A stretch of DNA of 64,000 bases from an uncultured Lachnospiraceae bacterium (GTDB lineage Bacteria; Bacillota; Clostridia; Lachnospirales; Lachnospiraceae), in NCBI GenBank assembly GCA_902760415.1, contig CACWGK010000002.1, positions 18,005 to 82,004 of the forward strand, written 5' to 3'. A program made the translations under genes and the position numbers. Within the stretch, counting starts at the first letter, position 1. Each line of letters starts with the position of its first letter. Positions 38,565-47,493 of this stretch are shown piece after piece. The notes under the pieces are model-generated. The model saw nothing but the letters and a program-made list of their open reading frames with translations. It searched no databases and was not told the DNA's origin.

Positions 38565-39455
38565 TTAACCTTTAACTCCACCAAGGGCTACGCCCGCAAT
38601 AATATATTTAGAAAGTACCAGATATACTACAATAAGTGGCAGAACTGTAAGGGTTAGTCCCATGTATACAGAACCGAACTCGGTCTTGTAAATATCACCT
38701 CTAAGAAGTGATACCATGATAGGCATTGTGTACTTCTCTTTGTTTGTAAGAAGTACAAGTGGTGTGAACAGATTGTTCCAGTTACTAACGAAGCAGAAAA
38801 TTGCCTGAGTAGCTATAGCTGGTTTCATGATAGGGAGAACTATCGTATTAAATATTCTGAACTCACCTGCACCATCAATTCTCGCAGCTTGGACAATCTC
38901 CATAGATAAAGTAGGATACAAATACTGTCTCATGAAGAATACCGTTGAAGGAGCAGCGATGGCTGGAAGAATAAGCATTGATAACTTATTTGTCATTCCG
39001 ATCTTATAAACCATCTGATAGAAACCTATCATTGTTACCTGTGCAGGTATCATCATAACTCCGACAATAAAACTGAAGAATGCTTTCTTAAGCTTCCAGT
39101 CATATGCTACCATAGCATAAGCTGTCAAAGATGAGAAGTATACTGTTAGGAGGGTCGCACCTACTGATATGATAAGTGAGTTGCCAAGTCCTACAAGAGG
39201 ATTGAAAGACTTTCCTGTCAGTATCTTAAAGTTATTAACCATGTAGGAAGATGGTATCAGAGACAGCGCATGCTGCTGAATCTGAGTTGTTGACCTAGTT
39301 GAGTTTACAATCATTACCCAGAATGGAAGTACACTAAGTACACTAAGGAATATACAAACTACATGAATTACAACCTTCATTCCATGATGTGCTTTAGGTC
39401 TATTCTGCTTTGGTACACTATCATAAGAGAGTGTTTCAGGTGTTGCTGTTGCCAT
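38565..39455 (-). CDS. Sugar ABC transporter permease (MalG/AraQ-like)
   Basis: A 296-residue permease with six hydrophobic helices and the EAA-loop region MEIVQAARIDGAGEFRIFNTIVLPIMKPA that docks to the ATPase. It belongs to the carbohydrate uptake-1 (CUT1) family for oligosaccharides. Its ATG overlaps the stop of the partner permease as TAATG. It is the last gene of the operon binding protein-permease-permease. No ATPase gene is present, so a shared MsmK-type ATPase elsewhere must serve it. Confidence 0.93.
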   Translation of the reverse strand: MATATPETLSYDSVPKQNRPKAHHGMKVVIHVVCIFLSVLSVLPFWVMIVNSTRSTTQIQQHALSLIPSSYMVNNFKILTGKSFNPLVGLGNSLIISVGATLLTVYFSSLTAYAMVAYDWKLKKAFFSFIVGVMMIPAQVTMIGFYQMVYKIGMTNKLSMLILPAIAAPSTVFFMRQYLYPTLSMEIVQAARIDGAGEFRIFNTIVLPIMKPAIATQAIFCFVSNWNNLFTPLVLLTNKEKYTMPIMVSLLRGDIYKTEFGSVYMGLTLTVLPLIVVYLVLSKYIIAGVALGGVKG

Positions 39456-40426
39456 TATGCAGCACCCCCTTTCTTAGCGTAGCTTTTTCTCTTTTTACCA
39501 CTTGTTGTTCCATATCCATCATCTCTCTCTCTAAGTAAGAAGAACAGAATTGATGAGAAGAACATGATTATGATAAACATGATCATAGAAGCAGCTGCTG
39601 CTCTATTATACATATAGCTTCCGCTGAAAGCCTGATTGTAAATGAATACACTGGCTGTTGTTGTTGCGTTGTCCGGTCCACCAAGCATGAAAAGCTTTGG
39701 AATATCGAACATATTCAGACCACCGATAAGGGAGGTAACCAGTGTGAATAACATAATTGTTCTTATGTTAGGAAGTGTGATCTGGAAAAATACCTGAGTC
39801 TTATTTGCTCCATCTACTTCGGCAGCATCGAATATCTCAGGATCGATACCCAGAACACCAGATATAAGTATAAGCATGGTATAACCATACCACATCCAAA
39901 ACTGGATGAATGCAACAATTCCTCTACAGAACGATTTGCTGATAGGGAAATTGATTGGTTTGTCGATTAACCCAAGTGTTGTCAGAATATCCTGAGCAGG
40001 ACTTGTAGGATAATCAAAAAGCGATTTGAATAGAATAGCTATTGTAGCCGCAGTAATAATGTTAGGCATATATATAAGTACTTTATATAAGCCCTGTCCT
40101 CTGATATTCCATCTTCTGTCCGTAAACCATGCTGTGAGAAGTAATGCTAATAAAATCTGTGGAAAAAAGTTTACCAACCAGATTGTGAACGTATTCTTCA
40201 AAGCATTCCTGAAAGACGGACTTGTTAGAATAGTCTGGAAATTAGCAAAAGGATTGTCTAGAATGTGCACTTCAGGAGTAATAACACCCTGCATATTGGT
40301 AAATCCAATCACAACTGTATATAATATTGGATAAAGTTGGAAAATAAGGTAGGCTACGACAAAAGGAATACTGAAAATATAACCATATTTCGAGTATCTA
40401 ACCTCGCTATGTTTTTTCTTCTTCAT
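39455..40426 (-). CDS. Sugar ABC transporter permease (MalF/AraP-like)
   Basis: A 323-residue CUT1 permease with six helices. FDAAEVDGANKTQVFFQITLPNIRTI is the EAA loop. It heterodimerises with the downstream MalG-like permease, to which it is joined by a one-base stop/start overlap. A hairpin lies in the 101-base gap after the binding-protein gene and probably keeps permease expression below that of the binding protein. Confidence 0.93.
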   Translation of the reverse strand: MKKKKHSEVRYSKYGYIFSIPFVVAYLIFQLYPILYTVVIGFTNMQGVITPEVHILDNPFANFQTILTSPSFRNALKNTFTIWLVNFFPQILLALLLTAWFTDRRWNIRGQGLYKVLIYMPNIITAATIAILFKSLFDYPTSPAQDILTTLGLIDKPINFPISKSFCRGIVAFIQFWMWYGYTMLILISGVLGIDPEIFDAAEVDGANKTQVFFQITLPNIRTIMLFTLVTSLIGGLNMFDIPKLFMLGGPDNATTTASVFIYNQAFSGSYMYNRAAAASMIMFIIIMFFSSILFFLLRERDDGYGTTSGKKRKSYAKKGGAA

Positions 40427-40455
40427 CTCTAACCTCCAACCCTTATTAGTATTAT

Positions 40456-40489
40456 TATGGGATGGTGGGCGTTAACCCATCATCCCATA
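40456..40489 (-). terminator. Hairpin between binding-protein and permease genes
   Basis: A 14-bp near-perfect inverted repeat (arms 40456-40469 and 40476-40489) has no T-tract on the minus strand. It is more likely an mRNA-stabilising or partial-termination hairpin than a full terminator. Confidence 0.65.
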
Positions 40490-40527
40490 GTTTTAATTGT
40501 TAATTTAAATATTTAGTACTGAGCGTA

Positions 40528-42003
40528 TTACTCAACTGTTACTGCAAGGTTATCAGCAACCTGCTGCTTGAAGTCAGCGATAGCTGTATCTCTGTCCTTC
40601 TCACCTGCTGTGTACTGACGTACCTGATCTCTCCAGTATGTATTGATTGTCTCATCGTACTGTGTAAGGTTCTTACCATTTGCATAGCTGTTAGCCTCAC
40701 CAAATACGTCGAACATATTCTGGCCGCCAAGGAAGTCAAGTGTACCATCGGACATATCCATAACTGTAGCTGAAGCTACGCAGTCCTTTGTACCGCCTTC
40801 ACCATTAAATGTACCGTTAGCCCACATATACTGAAGACCATCTTCTGTACAGTTAAGTGTGATCCAGTCAATAATCTGTCCAATAGCTTCCTTCTTATCA
40901 GAATCCTTGTTAGCAAGTACCCAAGTACCGCCCCAGAAGAATCCGATAGGAGGTGCACAAACTGCCCAGTCACCGTATGTACCTTCACCAACAGCCTCGC
41001 CACCACAGTTAGGAGCAAGTGTATAGTTGATGAGCCAAGCTGGTCCGAAGAAACCGAAGATTTCCTTCTCGCCTTCGCCCTTCATATCAGCGAACCAAGC
41101 ATCTGACCAGTCCTGAGTATCATTATGATAATTGTTATCCTTAAGCTTCTTTGACTCATCAAGGAAAGCTTCTCTCTTAGGATCTATGTTAAGCTTACCA
41201 TCAACAACCCAACCTGTGTCTGAGCTGTTCTCGATAGCGTGCCACATATCACCATCACCAGAAACGATACCATAACCCTTACCCTTAAGAGTCTCAGCTG
41301 CCTCATAGAACTTATCCCAGTTACCTGAACCAGAACCAATGATTTCAGCGATCTCTGCAGGATCATCTGTACCGAAAGCATCCTTAGCGATTGAACGTCT
41401 GTAGATGAAAGCACCACCAGTAGCCTGATATCCAAGACCAACTACCTTACCTGATTCTGGGTTAGTTCCGATATCAACTGTGTACTGTGCAATCTTAGCT
41501 TCATCGATCTCAGCCTGAGTATCGATACCAAGATCATCGTAAGGACATGCATATGATGACATATCGCCCTGTGTATACTTCAGAACGAAAGCTGCCTCTG
41601 CTGCATAGATATCAGGAGCATCTTCTCCACCAGCTGCAAGAGCCTGGTCAAGTGCTGGCTGATAAGCACCATCAGTTGTAGCAATGATTGTTTCCTTAAT
41701 CTCATACTTGAAGTCTGGATGTGTCTCCTTGAACTTCTTGATCATGTTAGGAACCTCATCTGTGAATGCCCATACATTGATAGTCTCACCCTCGCCTGTT
41801 GACTCGCTAGATGCTGTATCGTCTGAAGCAGTATCATCAGAAGATGTGTCTGCATCGTCAGAAGCTGCTGTAGTAGCCTCTGTAGCTGAATCGTCAGAAC
41901 TTGTGTCTGTGCTTGTGTCACTAGAGCTTCCGCATCCAGTAACCATTGATGCTACCATAGCTGCACTAAGAGCAACAGCAGCAACACGTCTCATTTTTCT
42001 CAT
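40528..42003 (-). CDS. Sugar-binding lipoprotein of the CUT1 ABC importer
   Basis: A 491-residue extracellular solute-binding protein. The signal peptide ends in a lipobox (MVTGC), and a long Ser/Thr/Asp-rich linker (about residues 25-70, near-repeats of TSSDD) tethers the domain. The mature part has the family-1 binding fold (EGETINVWAFTDEVPNMIKKFKETHPDF). The sugar is unknown. The AraC neighbour, the adjacent mutarotase and xylulokinase genes, and a weak copy of the pentose-island motif upstream point to arabino- or xylo-oligosaccharides. Confidence 0.92.
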   Translation of the reverse strand: MRKMRRVAAVALSAAMVASMVTGCGSSSDTSTDTSSDDSATEATTAASDDADTSSDDTASDDTASSESTGEGETINVWAFTDEVPNMIKKFKETHPDFKYEIKETIIATTDGAYQPALDQALAAGGEDAPDIYAAEAAFVLKYTQGDMSSYACPYDDLGIDTQAEIDEAKIAQYTVDIGTNPESGKVVGLGYQATGGAFIYRRSIAKDAFGTDDPAEIAEIIGSGSGNWDKFYEAAETLKGKGYGIVSGDGDMWHAIENSSDTGWVVDGKLNIDPKREAFLDESKKLKDNNYHNDTQDWSDAWFADMKGEGEKEIFGFFGPAWLINYTLAPNCGGEAVGEGTYGDWAVCAPPIGFFWGGTWVLANKDSDKKEAIGQIIDWITLNCTEDGLQYMWANGTFNGEGGTKDCVASATVMDMSDGTLDFLGGQNMFDVFGEANSYANGKNLTQYDETINTYWRDQVRQYTAGEKDRDTAIADFKQQVADNLAVTVE

Positions 42004-42058
42004 TTTTAAATCCTCCTCTTAATACTTTAAAAACCGTCTGCATGAGTGCACATACATC

Positions 42059-42083
42059 GACAACAAATTGTTTAAACATAAGC
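42059..42083 (-). promoter_or_regulatory. Weak copy of the pentose-island motif
   Basis: This stretch shares an 11-base block (CAAATTGTTTA on the plus strand) with the site at 49159-49183, but the right half is one base shorter and the -35-like hexamer is not convincing. It lies 56 bases upstream of the binding-protein start. The rest of the 393-base gap holds the terminator at 42241 and the inverted repeat at 42298. Confidence 0.35.
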
Positions 42084-42240
42084 AATAATGACCAAATAGT
42101 ATACATTATTTAGTAGAAATTACTTACATCAAAACTACTTATTGTCGCTGACTACATGTATTATAGTAAAAATTGCACAATAATACTTAACAAAAAATGC
42201 CATAGTTTTAACAAAATGTGCTATTTTCGAAAAATTGAAC

Positions 42241-42267
42241 AAAAAAAGAGGGTAAACACCCCCTTTT
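42241..42267 (-). terminator. Intrinsic terminator after the mutarotase gene
   Basis: A 9-bp stem (arms 42245-42253 and 42258-42266) is followed on the minus strand by a run of Ts. It lies about 130 bases after the mutarotase stop and separates the pentose operon from the CUT1 importer. Confidence 0.8.
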
Positions 42268-42297
42268 CATTGGTTAAAATGTGTAATACATTTGTAA

Positions 42298-42375
42298 CAT
42301 TTGAAAGTTGAGGTCAAGAGAAAATATGTATAAAACGCCCTAAAGCTCGCTTTAGATTGCCTCAACTTTCAAATG
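42298..42375. repeat. 78-bp element with perfect 16-bp terminal inverted repeats
   Basis: CATTTGAAAGTTGAGG (42298-42313) is repeated in inverted orientation at 42360-42375. The 46-base interior holds a second small perfect hairpin (CTAAAGC/GCTTTAG). The block CCTCAACTTT recurs once more at 42389. It lies in the 3' region of the mutarotase gene. Confidence 0.85.
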
Positions 42376-42396
42376 CTAAATTTTTAAGCCTCAACT

Positions 42397-43452
42397 TTAT
42401 TTAACAGAAAACTTATAGATACTCTCTGCATGATAATGCTCATCCGCATCAAATATAGGCGAATTAACATCTCCTTCAGGAATAAAGTTCATAGCATTTG
42501 GTATATACTGTGGTTCAAGACACATTCCAGAACGGAAATGATAATCAAATCCACCCTTACCCTTCTGGTCACCAATAAAGTTACCAGAATAGAACTGTGT
42601 ACCTGTCTGATCTGAGAAGAGGTCCATTACTATTCCACTCTCTTCAGCATATACATTTGCAAAATGTCTAAGCTCACCAGCATCGCCATTTATCACAAAG
42701 TTGTGATCATAACCGCCTACATAAGTTTGCTGAACATCGCCTTTATTAATATCCTGACCAATACTCTTTGGAGTTCTAAAGTCAAATACAGTTCCTGCAA
42801 CAGGGGCATTTTCCTCTGTAGGAATAGCTTTCTTATCTATTACAGGATTATAATAATCACTATCAAGTGTAAGTATATGATTCTCGATATTTCCCTTATA
42901 ATGACCATTCAGATTAAAGTACATATGACTTGTCATATTTATAACTGTCTTCATATCTGATACTGCATCATAAGTAATCTTAAACTCATTATCCTCACTT
43001 AGCGAGTAAGTAACAGTCATTGTTACATTTCCAGGAAGTCCCTGCTCCTTATCATTTGACTTGCAGATAAATGAAACTGAACTAGGATCATCCTGTGGAA
43101 GACAAGTCCACATCTTTTTATCTACGCCATTAGGGCCACTGTGAAGATTATTATCATTATCATTCTGTTCCATCTGATATACTACGTTATCGATAGACAC
43201 TCTACCGCCCTTGATACGGTTTGCATTTCTTCCTATTATAGCGCCAAAGAATGTATCGCCATCTTCATAAGACTTTATATCATCATATCCCAGCTGAACG
43301 TCTCTTGCGTTGCCTGTCTTATCAGGTACTAAGAGTCTTACAACTGTTGCACCAAAATCAATAATGGTTGCTGACATTCCTTTTGAGTTTTCAAGAGTAT
43401 AGGCTGTTACTACGGAGCCATCTCTTGTCTCCCCAAACACCTCTTTCTTCAC
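42397..43452 (-). CDS. galM: Aldose 1-epimerase (mutarotase)
   Basis: A 351-residue enzyme interconverting alpha and beta anomers of aldoses. It has the GalM motifs NRIKGGRV, a FNLNGH segment with the catalytic His, YDHNFVI and a C-terminal Glu region (SGMCLEPQYIPNAMN). There is no signal peptide. It is the last gene of the run that also encodes xylulokinase, 23 bases downstream of it. In this setting it would supply the right anomer of arabinose or xylose to the isomerase. Confidence 0.93.
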   Translation of the reverse strand: MKKEVFGETRDGSVVTAYTLENSKGMSATIIDFGATVVRLLVPDKTGNARDVQLGYDDIKSYEDGDTFFGAIIGRNANRIKGGRVSIDNVVYQMEQNDNDNNLHSGPNGVDKKMWTCLPQDDPSSVSFICKSNDKEQGLPGNVTMTVTYSLSEDNEFKITYDAVSDMKTVINMTSHMYFNLNGHYKGNIENHILTLDSDYYNPVIDKKAIPTEENAPVAGTVFDFRTPKSIGQDINKGDVQQTYVGGYDHNFVINGDAGELRHFANVYAEESGIVMDLFSDQTGTQFYSGNFIGDQKGKGGFDYHFRSGMCLEPQYIPNAMNFIPEGDVNSPIFDADEHYHAESIYKFSVK

Positions 43453-43475
43453 TTTAAAATACCTCCATCTGGATA

Positions 43476-44933
43476 TTAATCATAAAGCCCCTTTACTGTT
43501 GGGTAAAGCTTCTTGAACTGCTGATACTTCTCCTCATACTTAGCTACAAGCTCAGCATCTGGCTCAACTACTTCTACTACATTTACAAGGCTCTTAGCAG
43601 CTGTTATAACATCTGAATATCTTCCACAACCTACTGCTGCAAGGATAGCACCACCAAGTGCAGGACCTTCATCATTCTTCTGAATCTCAAGCTTAATGTT
43701 CATAACATTTGCAATAATCTTTCTCCAGAGAGGGCTCTTTGCACCACCACCGCAGATGTTAGAAACCTCAATCTTGATTCCAAGAGATCTTGCAACTTCC
43801 ATAGAATCCCTAAGACCAAATGCTACGCCTTCGAGAACCGCCTGAACCATATCTTCTCTTGTTGTATCCATACTCATTCCAAGGAATCCAGCTCTTACAA
43901 GAGGATTGTTATGAGGTGATCTCTCGCCCATAAGATATGGCATAAAGAATACATTATTCTCGCCAAGCTTATTAATTCCAGCCTGGTTTGCAGCGTAATC
44001 TGTATCACGAAGGATTTCATCCATCCACCACTTATTACATGATGCTGCAGAAAGCATACATCCCATAAGATGGAATCCACCATCAGCATGTGCAAATGAG
44101 TGAAGTGAGTTCTTATCATCAACTGAGAACTTATCATTTGAAATGAAAAGTGTACCAGAAGTTCCAAGAGACAGATTACATCCACCCGCTCCAACAGTTC
44201 CTGTACCAACAGCTGCTGCTGCATTATCTCCTGCACCTGCAACAACCTTAAGTGTACCAGTAATACCAAGCTCTGATGCTATCTCTGGCTTAACCTCACC
44301 AACTACATCAAAACTCTCATGAAGCTCTGGCATCTCTACATTTGAGATTCCGCAGATTTCAAGCATTTCCTTAGACCAGCACTTATTCTTTACATCCATA
44401 AGAAGCATACCTGATGCATCTGAATAATCTGATACATATGATCCAGTAAACTTATATACAATATAGTCCTTTGGAAGCATGATCTTCTTAATCTTAGCAA
44501 AGTTGTCAGGCTCATTATCCTTAACCCACAGTACCTTTGGAGCTGTGAATCCTGCAAATGCAATATTACCTGTATACTCTGAAAGCTTATCCTTACCTAT
44601 TACAGTATTAAGATACTCTGTTTCCTTCGTTGTACGTCCATCATTCCAGAGAATAGCTGGGCGGATAACATTATCATTTTCATCTAAGATTACAAGACCG
44701 TGCATCTGGCCACCGATACCGATACCATCTACTGTCTTATCTGGCATATCAGCAAGGAGCTTTCCGATACCTTCCATAGTTCCCTTGTACCAGTCTTCTG
44801 GATTCTGCTCTGACCAGCCTGACTTAGGGAAGCTTATAGGATACTCAACGGATACTGTCTTAAGTATCTCACCATCATTACTCATAGCTAATAACTTAAC
44901 TGCTGATGTTCCTAAATCTACTCCAATAAACAT
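43476..44933 (-). CDS. xylB: Xylulokinase (FGGY family)
   Basis: A 485-residue sugar kinase with FIGVDLGTSAVK at the N-terminus, IGGQMHGLV and ILWNDGRT substrate-side motifs, the catalytic Asp in AGAGDNAAAAVG, and the ATP-binding GGGAKSPLW. The QMHGLV signature separates xylulokinases from ribulokinases. It phosphorylates D-xylulose to D-xylulose-5-phosphate. I place the start at 44933, with GGAGG 11 bases upstream; the upstream ATG six codons earlier contains the ribosome site itself. No xylose isomerase gene is in the window. Confidence 0.93.
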   Translation of the reverse strand: MFIGVDLGTSAVKLLAMSNDGEILKTVSVEYPISFPKSGWSEQNPEDWYKGTMEGIGKLLADMPDKTVDGIGIGGQMHGLVILDENDNVIRPAILWNDGRTTKETEYLNTVIGKDKLSEYTGNIAFAGFTAPKVLWVKDNEPDNFAKIKKIMLPKDYIVYKFTGSYVSDYSDASGMLLMDVKNKCWSKEMLEICGISNVEMPELHESFDVVGEVKPEIASELGITGTLKVVAGAGDNAAAAVGTGTVGAGGCNLSLGTSGTLFISNDKFSVDDKNSLHSFAHADGGFHLMGCMLSAASCNKWWMDEILRDTDYAANQAGINKLGENNVFFMPYLMGERSPHNNPLVRAGFLGMSMDTTREDMVQAVLEGVAFGLRDSMEVARSLGIKIEVSNICGGGAKSPLWRKIIANVMNIKLEIQKNDEGPALGGAILAAVGCGRYSDVITAAKSLVNVVEVVEPDAELVAKYEEKYQQFKKLYPTVKGLYD

Positions 44934-44974
44934 GAATATAATAACCTCCATTTTTTAAAATTTTGAGTAACAAA

Positions 44975-45006
44975 GGGTAGGCTCTGTCAGGTGACAAAAC
45001 CTACCC
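44975..45006 (-). terminator. Intercistronic hairpin between the isomerase and xylulokinase genes
   Basis: A GGGTAGG/CCTACCC stem (44975-44981 with 45000-45006) with an inner TGTCA/TGACA extension is followed by a weak T-rich tract on the minus strand. It is probably a partial terminator or processing site. Confidence 0.55.
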
Positions 45007-45039
45007 TCAGCCCCTGTTAAGTGTTTATCTTATCGCAAA

Positions 45040-46521
45040 TTATGCGAATGGGTTCTCTGACTTATATAAAGTTCCTGCTGGATGGTTGTAATCAATCTCA
45101 TCAAACTTAACACCGAGATACTTAAATGTATCAAAGAGAGCCTTTCCATTATGATGGAATGTAATAGCTGCATGGTGTGGATAGTTCTTCTGAACGAGTA
45201 CGTGACGATAGAAACGTCCCATCTCAGGAATAGCGAAGATTCCGATAGCACCGAATGATCTTGTTCTTACAGGAAGGATCTCACCTTCTGCAACGTAAGC
45301 ACGAAGCTTACCATCAGATGTGCTCTGAAGTCTGAAGATTGTAGCCTCACCTGGGATAAGATCTCCCTCAAGAGTACCATTAGTAACCTCTTCTGGAAGT
45401 GTACGAGCCATGATCTTCTGGTTCTTCATCTCGCAGAATGCAAGCTTATCTGTTGCTGTGTTACCACAGTGGAATCCCATAAATGTATCTGTAAGCTTAT
45501 AATCATAAGCGAACTTACCCTTGATCTCATCATTGTACATATCCTTTGGAACTGTATTGTTGATATCAAGAAGTGTAACTGTATCCTCACTTACGAGCTG
45601 ACCAATGTACTCTGAAAGAGCTCCATAGATATCAACCTCACAAGATACAGGAATACCATCCTTTGTAAGACGGCTGTTTACATAGCAAGGAACACACTTG
45701 AACTGTGTCTGGAATGCTGGCCAGCACTTACCTGCAATGATAACATTGCTTCTGCTACCCTTGTGTGCATCTACCCAATCACGAAGTGTAAGCTCATACT
45801 GAGCAAGTCTTGAAAGGATTTCTGGCTTCTTGTTACCAGAACCAAGTTCCTTAGCCATATCATCAACAACTGCAGGGATTCTCTCGTCACCCTCATGCTT
45901 GTTAAATGCTTCGAAAAGATCAAGTTCTGAGTTCTCTTCAATCTCAACACCAAGATTGTAAAGCTGCTTGATAGGAGCGTTACATGCAAGGAAGTCCTGT
46001 GGACGAGGACCAAAGCTTATGATCTTAAGATCATTAAGAGCGATTCTTACTCTAGCTACAGGTAAGAACTCCTTGATCATATCTGCACAATCTTCTGCAT
46101 CACCAACTGGTACCTCAGGGATGAATGCACGAAGGTTACGAAGCTTAAGGTTGTAGCTTGCATTAAGCATACCACAGTAAGCATCTCCTCTGTCATCAAG
46201 AAGGCTGTCACCAGACTCCTCTGCTGCAGCGATAACTGCTGATGGTCCCTGGAACTCCTTGATAAGAAGTGTCTCACTTGACTCTGGACCGAAGTTTCCA
46301 AGATATACTACAAGAGCATTTACGCCTGCTGCATTAACATCAGCAAGAGCTTTTCTCATATCTACTTCATTCTCGATAGTAACTGGACACTCATAGATGT
46401 CACCATACTTTGCCTTATAAGCAGCAACTACTGCTTTTCTTCTTCTCTCTGAAAGACTCATTGGGAAACAGTCACGGCTAACTGCTACAATTCCGAGCTT
46501 AACTTCAGGTAAATGATTCAT
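45040..46521 (-). CDS. L-fucose/L-arabinose isomerase-fold sugar isomerase
   Basis: A 493-residue protein of the FucI-like family (COG2407-type). The N-terminal KLGIVAVSRDCFPMSLSERR and the C-terminal beta domain (GEATIFRLQSTSDGKLRAYVAEGEIL) fit this fold. GFHCGNT and HHAAITFHH are candidate metal/substrate loops. It is not a canonical AraA (PF02610) or XylA. It sits between transketolase and xylulokinase in an operon whose island also holds ribulokinase and AraD, and no other pentose isomerase is present. I infer it converts L-arabinose (or another pentose) to its ketose. True L-fucose use is unlikely, since no fuculokinase or fuculose aldolase is seen. A good ribosome site (AAAGGAGG) precedes the ATG. 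Confidence 0.8.
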   Translation of the reverse strand: MNHLPEVKLGIVAVSRDCFPMSLSERRRKAVVAAYKAKYGDIYECPVTIENEVDMRKALADVNAAGVNALVVYLGNFGPESSETLLIKEFQGPSAVIAAAEESGDSLLDDRGDAYCGMLNASYNLKLRNLRAFIPEVPVGDAEDCADMIKEFLPVARVRIALNDLKIISFGPRPQDFLACNAPIKQLYNLGVEIEENSELDLFEAFNKHEGDERIPAVVDDMAKELGSGNKKPEILSRLAQYELTLRDWVDAHKGSRSNVIIAGKCWPAFQTQFKCVPCYVNSRLTKDGIPVSCEVDIYGALSEYIGQLVSEDTVTLLDINNTVPKDMYNDEIKGKFAYDYKLTDTFMGFHCGNTATDKLAFCEMKNQKIMARTLPEEVTNGTLEGDLIPGEATIFRLQSTSDGKLRAYVAEGEILPVRTRSFGAIGIFAIPEMGRFYRHVLVQKNYPHHAAITFHHNGKALFDTFKYLGVKFDEIDYNHPAGTLYKSENPFA

Positions 46522-46554
46522 TGTTTGTTATCCTCCTTTAATTGAACAATACTT

Positions 46555-47493
46555 TTACATATTTGATTTAATCTGCTCATAAATGCCATCAGCATCGAGC
46601 TTATATTTCTTTAGTAACTCTACTGCAGGACCTGACTCTCCAAATGTATCTCTAACTCCAATACGATAAAGAGGTGTCTGGCACTCTTCTGCAAGTACTT
46701 CAGCTACTGCACTACCAAGTCCACCGATTATAGAATGCTCCTCAGCTGTGAAGATCTTCTTAGTCTCCTTAGCTGCCTTTACAACTATATCCTTATCAAG
46801 TGGCTTGATTGTATGCATATTGATAACTCTTACGCTAACTCCGTCAGCTTCAAGTTTCTCAGCTGCCTTAAGTGACTCACCAACTTCAAGTCCAGTTGCG
46901 ATGATTGTGATATCACTACCATCCTTAAGGAGAACTCCCTTACCAACTTCAAACTTGTAATCAGCATTGTCATTGATTACTGGAACAGCAAGACGTCCAA
47001 ATCTCATATATACAGGACCGTCTATCTCATATGCAGCCTTAACTGCTGCCTTTGCTTCAATATCATCTGAAGGATTGATGATTGTCATGCCTGGTATAGT
47101 TCTCATAAGAGCTATATCTTCATTACACTGATGAGAAGCACCGTCCTCACCAACAGAGATACCTGCATGTGTAGCACCAATCTTTACATTTAAATGTGGA
47201 TATCCGATAGAGTTACGAACCTGCTCGAAAGCACGTCCAGCTGCAAACATTGCAAATGTACTTGCAAATGGAACCTTGCCACATGTAGCAAGTCCAGCAG
47301 CGATACCCATCATATCTGCCTCAGCGATACCACAATCTATATGTCTCTCAGGAAATGCCTTCTTGAAAGTTCCTGTCTTTGTAGCAGCTGCAAGGTCAGC
47401 ATCAAGAACAACTACGTTATCCTTCTCTTTACCGAGCTCTACGAGAGCATTTCCATAACTATCTCTTGTCGCAATCTTTACTACGTCTGCCAT
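46555..47493 (-). CDS. tkt: Transketolase, C-terminal subunit
   Basis: A 312-residue protein comprising the pyrimidine-binding and C-terminal domains of transketolase (HIDCGIAEADMMGIAAGLA with the cofactor Glu; GATHAGISVGEDGASHQ; KIFTAEEHSIIGGLGSAVAEVL). It forms the active enzyme with the N-terminal subunit, whose stop it overlaps as TAATG at 47493. The pair transfers C2 units in the non-oxidative pentose phosphate pathway. Confidence 0.95.
   Translation of the reverse strand: MADVVKIATRDSYGNALVELGKEKDNVVVLDADLAAATKTGTFKKAFPERHIDCGIAEADMMGIAAGLATCGKVPFASTFAMFAAGRAFEQVRNSIGYPHLNVKIGATHAGISVGEDGASHQCNEDIALMRTIPGMTIINPSDDIEAKAAVKAAYEIDGPVYMRFGRLAVPVINDNADYKFEVGKGVLLKDGSDITIIATGLEVGESLKAAEKLEADGVSVRVINMHTIKPLDKDIVVKAAKETKKIFTAEEHSIIGGLGSAVAEVLAEECQTPLYRIGVRDTFGESGPAVELLKKYKLDADGIYEQIKSNM

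Noticed and set aside
41684-42022. Plus-strand open frame rich in Ser/Val opposite the CUT1 binding protein
   Set aside because: It is the reverse reading of the Ser/Thr/Asp linker and signal peptide region, a typical low-complexity shadow.
45040-46521. Calling the isomerase a true L-fucose isomerase
   Set aside because: No fuculokinase, fuculose-phosphate aldolase or fucose transporter accompanies it, and all neighbours belong to pentose metabolism.
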